From: Apiospora phragmitis | Lineage: Eukaryota > Ascomycota > Sordariomycetes > Amphisphaeriales > Apiosporaceae | Direction: 5' to 3' | Assembly (NCBI GenBank): GCA_038363925.1 | Contig: JAQQWL010000016.1 | Span: forward strand, 1,302,001 to 1,366,000 | DNA length: 64,000 bases | Shown: one piece after another, positions 61,063-64,000 of the stretch | Position numbering within the stretch: position 1 is the stretch's first letter | How the letters are laid out: every line of letters begins with the position of its first letter | Position numbers and translations under genes: made by a program | Notes under the pieces: generated by a model | Seen by the model: the letters and a program-made list of their open reading frames with translations, nothing else | Told to the model about the DNA's origin: nothing | Databases searched by the model: none

Positions 61063-62656
61063 ATGGCAAGTCTTGCCCTTGATGGATTGACTCAGCCGAA
61101 CGATGAAGAAAGTCGGTTTTACTACTATGGCTTAAGCGGTAAGTAATTTTTGAAGGTTTTTTCTTTTTCTTTTTCTTTTTCTTTTTTTTTTTTGAAATAT
61201 AAACCTCGTTTTCGTAAAAGTTAATTCAATTTTTAAATAACTGAGTTATTTTTTATTCTACTTCTTATTATTTATTAATAAAACTTGATAAGTAGTAGAT
61301 TAATTGCCCGGACTAATACATCCAGCCAGCCATGGCGAGGTGCTCCTCTACAGCAAGTCGGCCACAGCCTCTGGCCCGGAATTGAAGTTAGAGGATCAGT
61401 ACCCTGCTGTAGTCCTCATCAACGTAGAGTATGGCACCACTTTCAACCAGGTCTCAGCAGCAACGAGGACAATCAAGAACATCCTCGAGCGTAACAGACT
61501 CGATATCCACGTCGAAATACGTGAGAACGACATGTACAAGCACACTGCAATTTCCAAGGCCTCTGAGCACAGCGACATCCGGAACTTGGACGAAGTAGTC
61601 AAAGACGAGTACTGGGTAGCTCCGAAACGTTGGAAACGACCAAATGTGGAGCTTTTACCTCTCCTTTCAACGCTTGGATGGGAGGTCTCGAAAACTGCAA
61701 GCAAGGAGCACCACGAGAATGGAACTGCTGGTCCCTTCATAGTCTTCGATGTTAACCAAGGTCTCTTTGCTACAACGTGTTATCATGTTCTCTTACCAAT
61801 GCCGGAGAGGCCAAAAGTCATGGAATCCTCAGCCAACGGGGAGACACGCCCCAAGGTGTCTCAAGCATGCCCAACGACGGTAGCCCAGATTCTGAGATTG
61901 GCCACGGACAGGTTGGAAAATTTCCAGGAAGAAACGAAGGGCGGACTAGCGAAGATCAAGAAGTTTGACGAGTGGCGTCAGTCATCGCCAGTACCGAAAC
62001 CTGAGCAGCCCACCGTTCAGGAACGTACGGATGTGACGAAACTGAAGTATCTGGAAGACATCGTGCCTGCTGTGAACACCGTCTATGAGGATAAGGATGT
62101 ATTAGGGCAAATCAAGCCTTACTCTGGCCTAGCCAAGCGAAAAATTGGATTTATTTACGCAGCCCCGGAATTTGAGGTCTGCAATTCCGAGGGGCCGATC
62201 CCCGATCATGAGATCGTTGGGTTCCTGAACGACTGGGTTCTAATTCATTTCGATGAGACCAAGTTCACGAACGCAAGCAACAAGTTGTATCTGGGTAGTG
62301 AGGGAGCCTCTCAATTCACGAACAATTTCCTTCACGATTCAAACCCAAAAGCGCCAGTGGTACCAAAGATGGGAGATGGGGAAGGAGAAGCGTTTGAGGG
62401 ATACATTGAGTCAAACGGTGGCTTCCTACCTCTAAAGGGGTATCTTAACTACACTCTGGAGATTCCAACGTCACAGGGAAAGACCGCCATTCCTTCCGTC
62501 CGCGTAGTCAAGCGTGGGGCAACTACGAATCTCACGTTCGGAGTGACCAATAGTATTGAGGCCTGCTTATTCATTCTGCGCTCTCTCAAATCCACTCCTA
62601 TTTCGCTCTTACACACCTACCGAGTCTCGGCGTTAGTATTACTCTTTTTGGAATAA
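61063..62656 (+). CDS. Trypsin-like family protein truncated before active Ser
   Basis: Exon 1 (61063-61138) reads MASLALDGLTQPNDEESRFY, then YYGLSG. A low-complexity AT-rich intron follows, and exon 2 from about 61299 reads LIARTNTSSQPWRG. After one C is dropped at 61375-61377, the frame GHSLWPELKLEDQYPAVVLI continues to 62656. It matches a fungal trypsin-like family: FIVFDVNQGLFATTCYHVL carries the His, and IVGFLNDWVLIHFDE the Asp. RVVKRGATTNLTFGVTNSIE is the strand before the serine. Homology stops there and no GDSGA follows. The exact intron phase leaves a TAA just before TTG at 61304 and does not fit, so the 5' end is uncertain. It is probably a decayed or non-catalytic copy. Confidence 0.6.
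61156..61196. repeat. T-rich (TTTTTC)n microsatellite in probable intron
   Basis: TTTTTC units and a poly-T run lie just before an AT-only patch (61190-61290). They sit in the putative first intron of the trypsin-like gene and make its 3' splice site hard to place. Confidence 0.8.
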
Positions 62657-63334
62657 ACGGGATGTCTCGGGGGGAATAAAGGCAACTCCTCGAATAAACG
62701 GTGAATCCACCCACCCTGAGACACTGGGATAGCTGGCGACGCAATAGCTCGAGGCAGAATAGCTAACAACAGTAGGTTGTTAATGGTGCTCAATGCTCAT
62801 ACTAAGGATATTAGGCCTGGCTATGAGGGTTAACGCCGTATGTACACGATGATCTCGCTGGTATCGAGTAGAACAGTGAGGTAGTTGGCTGCCACTTCGT
62901 TGGATAGGTAAAATAATGCTGTATATTGCATGGGATTGCTTGGAAGCTTACAGTTCAGACACATTAAAGCCTGCCACCCCCAGTGCTTTTTATAGCATTG
63001 TACTCTGCGTCCCACCAACCTAGGAAGGATCATGAGGACCTTTCCACTGCGAGCCTCGACAGGATGGAAAATGCTCGTCAAGGTTCTCTCTGTCCAGCTG
63101 TTCCCCGGATTCTTGTCTTGGGTGGGCCCTGAACACCGAGTAACGGCCCCACCCTTCAGGTACCAACAGCTTAATTGACAGCGGCACGATAAGCTTCGAT
63201 GATAAGCCAATTCATCCCGCCATCTCCATCATCAATGAACCAAGTAAACACAGGGAGCACATCTACTCGTTGCCCGTCGTCGTCCCGATCGCCCGCATGC
63301 AATTTGGGAGAAACCTATAGCGCAAATCTCAATC
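62657..63334. other. Intergenic
   Basis: No gene is supported. The minus-strand frame at 62830-63210 lacks features. It holds the MIS14 promoter. Confidence 0.45.
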
Positions 63335-64000
63335 ATGGATACCGCAGTATCCGCGCATCAGCGCAAGATCGAGCTCCAATCGCCCGAAGATTTGGCTTTC
63401 CTCCTTGCCAACGTGCGACGCGCAGCCACGGCGCGCATCGACGAAGCTTTCCCGCCGGTCGACGGCGCACAGGGGGAAGATGAACTGCGGACACGCATTG
63501 AAGAACTAATAAACGAGGTATGCAATGAATTAATCCACGGAATAAACACAAGATCTCAGTTCTCACCCGTCACTCATTGCAACCATCATCATCCAACCAA
63601 CATGGCACAAATACCGGAATCCACCAGCCCTTGCTTGGTCATGCGAACTTCCAGCCAATCACTCACTGACCCGCTCCCTCGGTATACATTTTATAGTACA
63701 TCCAAAAGACCTTCGAGCTCGCCGCGCCCAACCTCTCCATCAACGGCATGCCCGTCGACCCGTCCCAGCTCTCCGCGAACGCGACGTACTCGTCCTCGGG
63801 CAACCCGGCGGAGCCCGAGGTGGTCTACACGCCCTTCGACGCGCGCAAGCGGGCCCGCGTCGAGGAGCTGACGCGCGAGGAGGAGGACCTTCTGCGCGAC
63901 ATCGCGCACCTCAAGAAGACGGTCCCGGGCGCCGCCGCGACGGCCTGGGTGACGGGCGTGCAGGCGGGCATCAAGGCCGACGAGGAGGCGCTCGAGGCAC
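63335..64000 (+). CDS. mis14: Kinetochore protein Mis14/NSL1, 5' part
   Basis: Mis14 (Nsl1) is a subunit of the Mis12/MIND complex that links centromere chromatin to the Ndc80 complex. Exon 1 (63335-63517) encodes HQRKIELQSPEDLAFLLANV, RRAATARIDEAFPPV and DELRTRIEELINE. After a 179-bp intron (63518-63696, GTATGC..TATAG), exon 2 starts YIQKTFELAAPNLSINGMPV, DPSQ and continues TPFDARKRARVEELTREEED with a coiled-coil-like stretch up to the window edge. The frame is clean. The C-terminal part lies outside. Confidence 0.88.

Noticed and set aside
1..64000. CRISPR arrays, operons, Shine-Dalgarno sites
   Set aside because: The window is fungal nuclear DNA with spliceosomal introns. No direct-repeat/spacer pattern was seen.
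1..64000. tRNA or rRNA genes
   Set aside because: I looked for B-box-like stretches (GGTTCGAATCC type) by eye and found none that fold convincingly. A tRNA scan would be needed to exclude them.

Overview
The window looks like nuclear DNA of a filamentous ascomycete (Pezizomycotina, probably Sordariomycetes or a relative). The evidence is short GT-AG introns (often 46-75 bp), families typical of that group (2EXR, DUF8021, Hsp70-like ATPases with introns, trypsin-like regulators, NucA/NucB-type secreted nuclease), and two AT-rich blocks of decayed transposons full of transition mutations of the kind left by repeat-induced point mutation (RIP).

Layout. 1-3.45 kb: gene-free DNA and a RIP-decayed Ty1/copia element (minus strand), joined abruptly to a TRM11 fragment and then to the GID4/VID24 domain. 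5.0-14 kb: a 9-bp minisatellite, MAGO, a trypsin-like protein, a 2EXR protein and a secreted PAN-like protein. 14-20 kb: gene desert with a 1.93-kb Fot1/pogo-type DNA transposon bounded by 47-bp inverted repeats. 20-28 kb: a PHD-finger protein, an Hsp70-like ATPase and a DUF8021 secreted protein. 28-39.8 kb: core genes, namely APC1 and VPS41 (divergent), then a Nudix ADP-sugar hydrolase. 40.5-46.6 kb: arrestin-like protein, cytochrome P450 and a GH5 glycosidase. 47-52.8 kb: a CCCH/FG nucleoporin, ribosomal protein uS10 and a CUE3/RQT3-type protein. 52.9-64 kb: a C2H2-zinc-finger/trypsin-like fusion, a secreted NucA/NucB-like nuclease, an acidic protein of unknown role, a trypsin-like protein cut off before its serine, and the kinetochore gene MIS14, which runs off the right edge.

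The genes do not form one pathway. Core functions present are exon junction (MAGO), APC/C (APC1), HOPS tethering (VPS41), nuclear pore, 40S ribosome, ribosome rescue (CUE3) and kinetochore (MIS14). They are mixed with accessory secreted or regulatory genes and decayed transposons.

Two points dominate. First, the left end is a mosaic with breakpoints copia|TRM11|GID4, where an out-of-frame ATG in TRM11 DNA opens a complete 222-codon reading frame for the GID4 domain. Second, more than 20 coding positions need a one-base correction, mostly at short homopolymers, to keep a conserved protein in frame. Several are in essential genes (at least five in APC1), so I treat them as probable consensus errors rather than mutations. 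Genes carrying such sites are annotated over their full span with the break noted.
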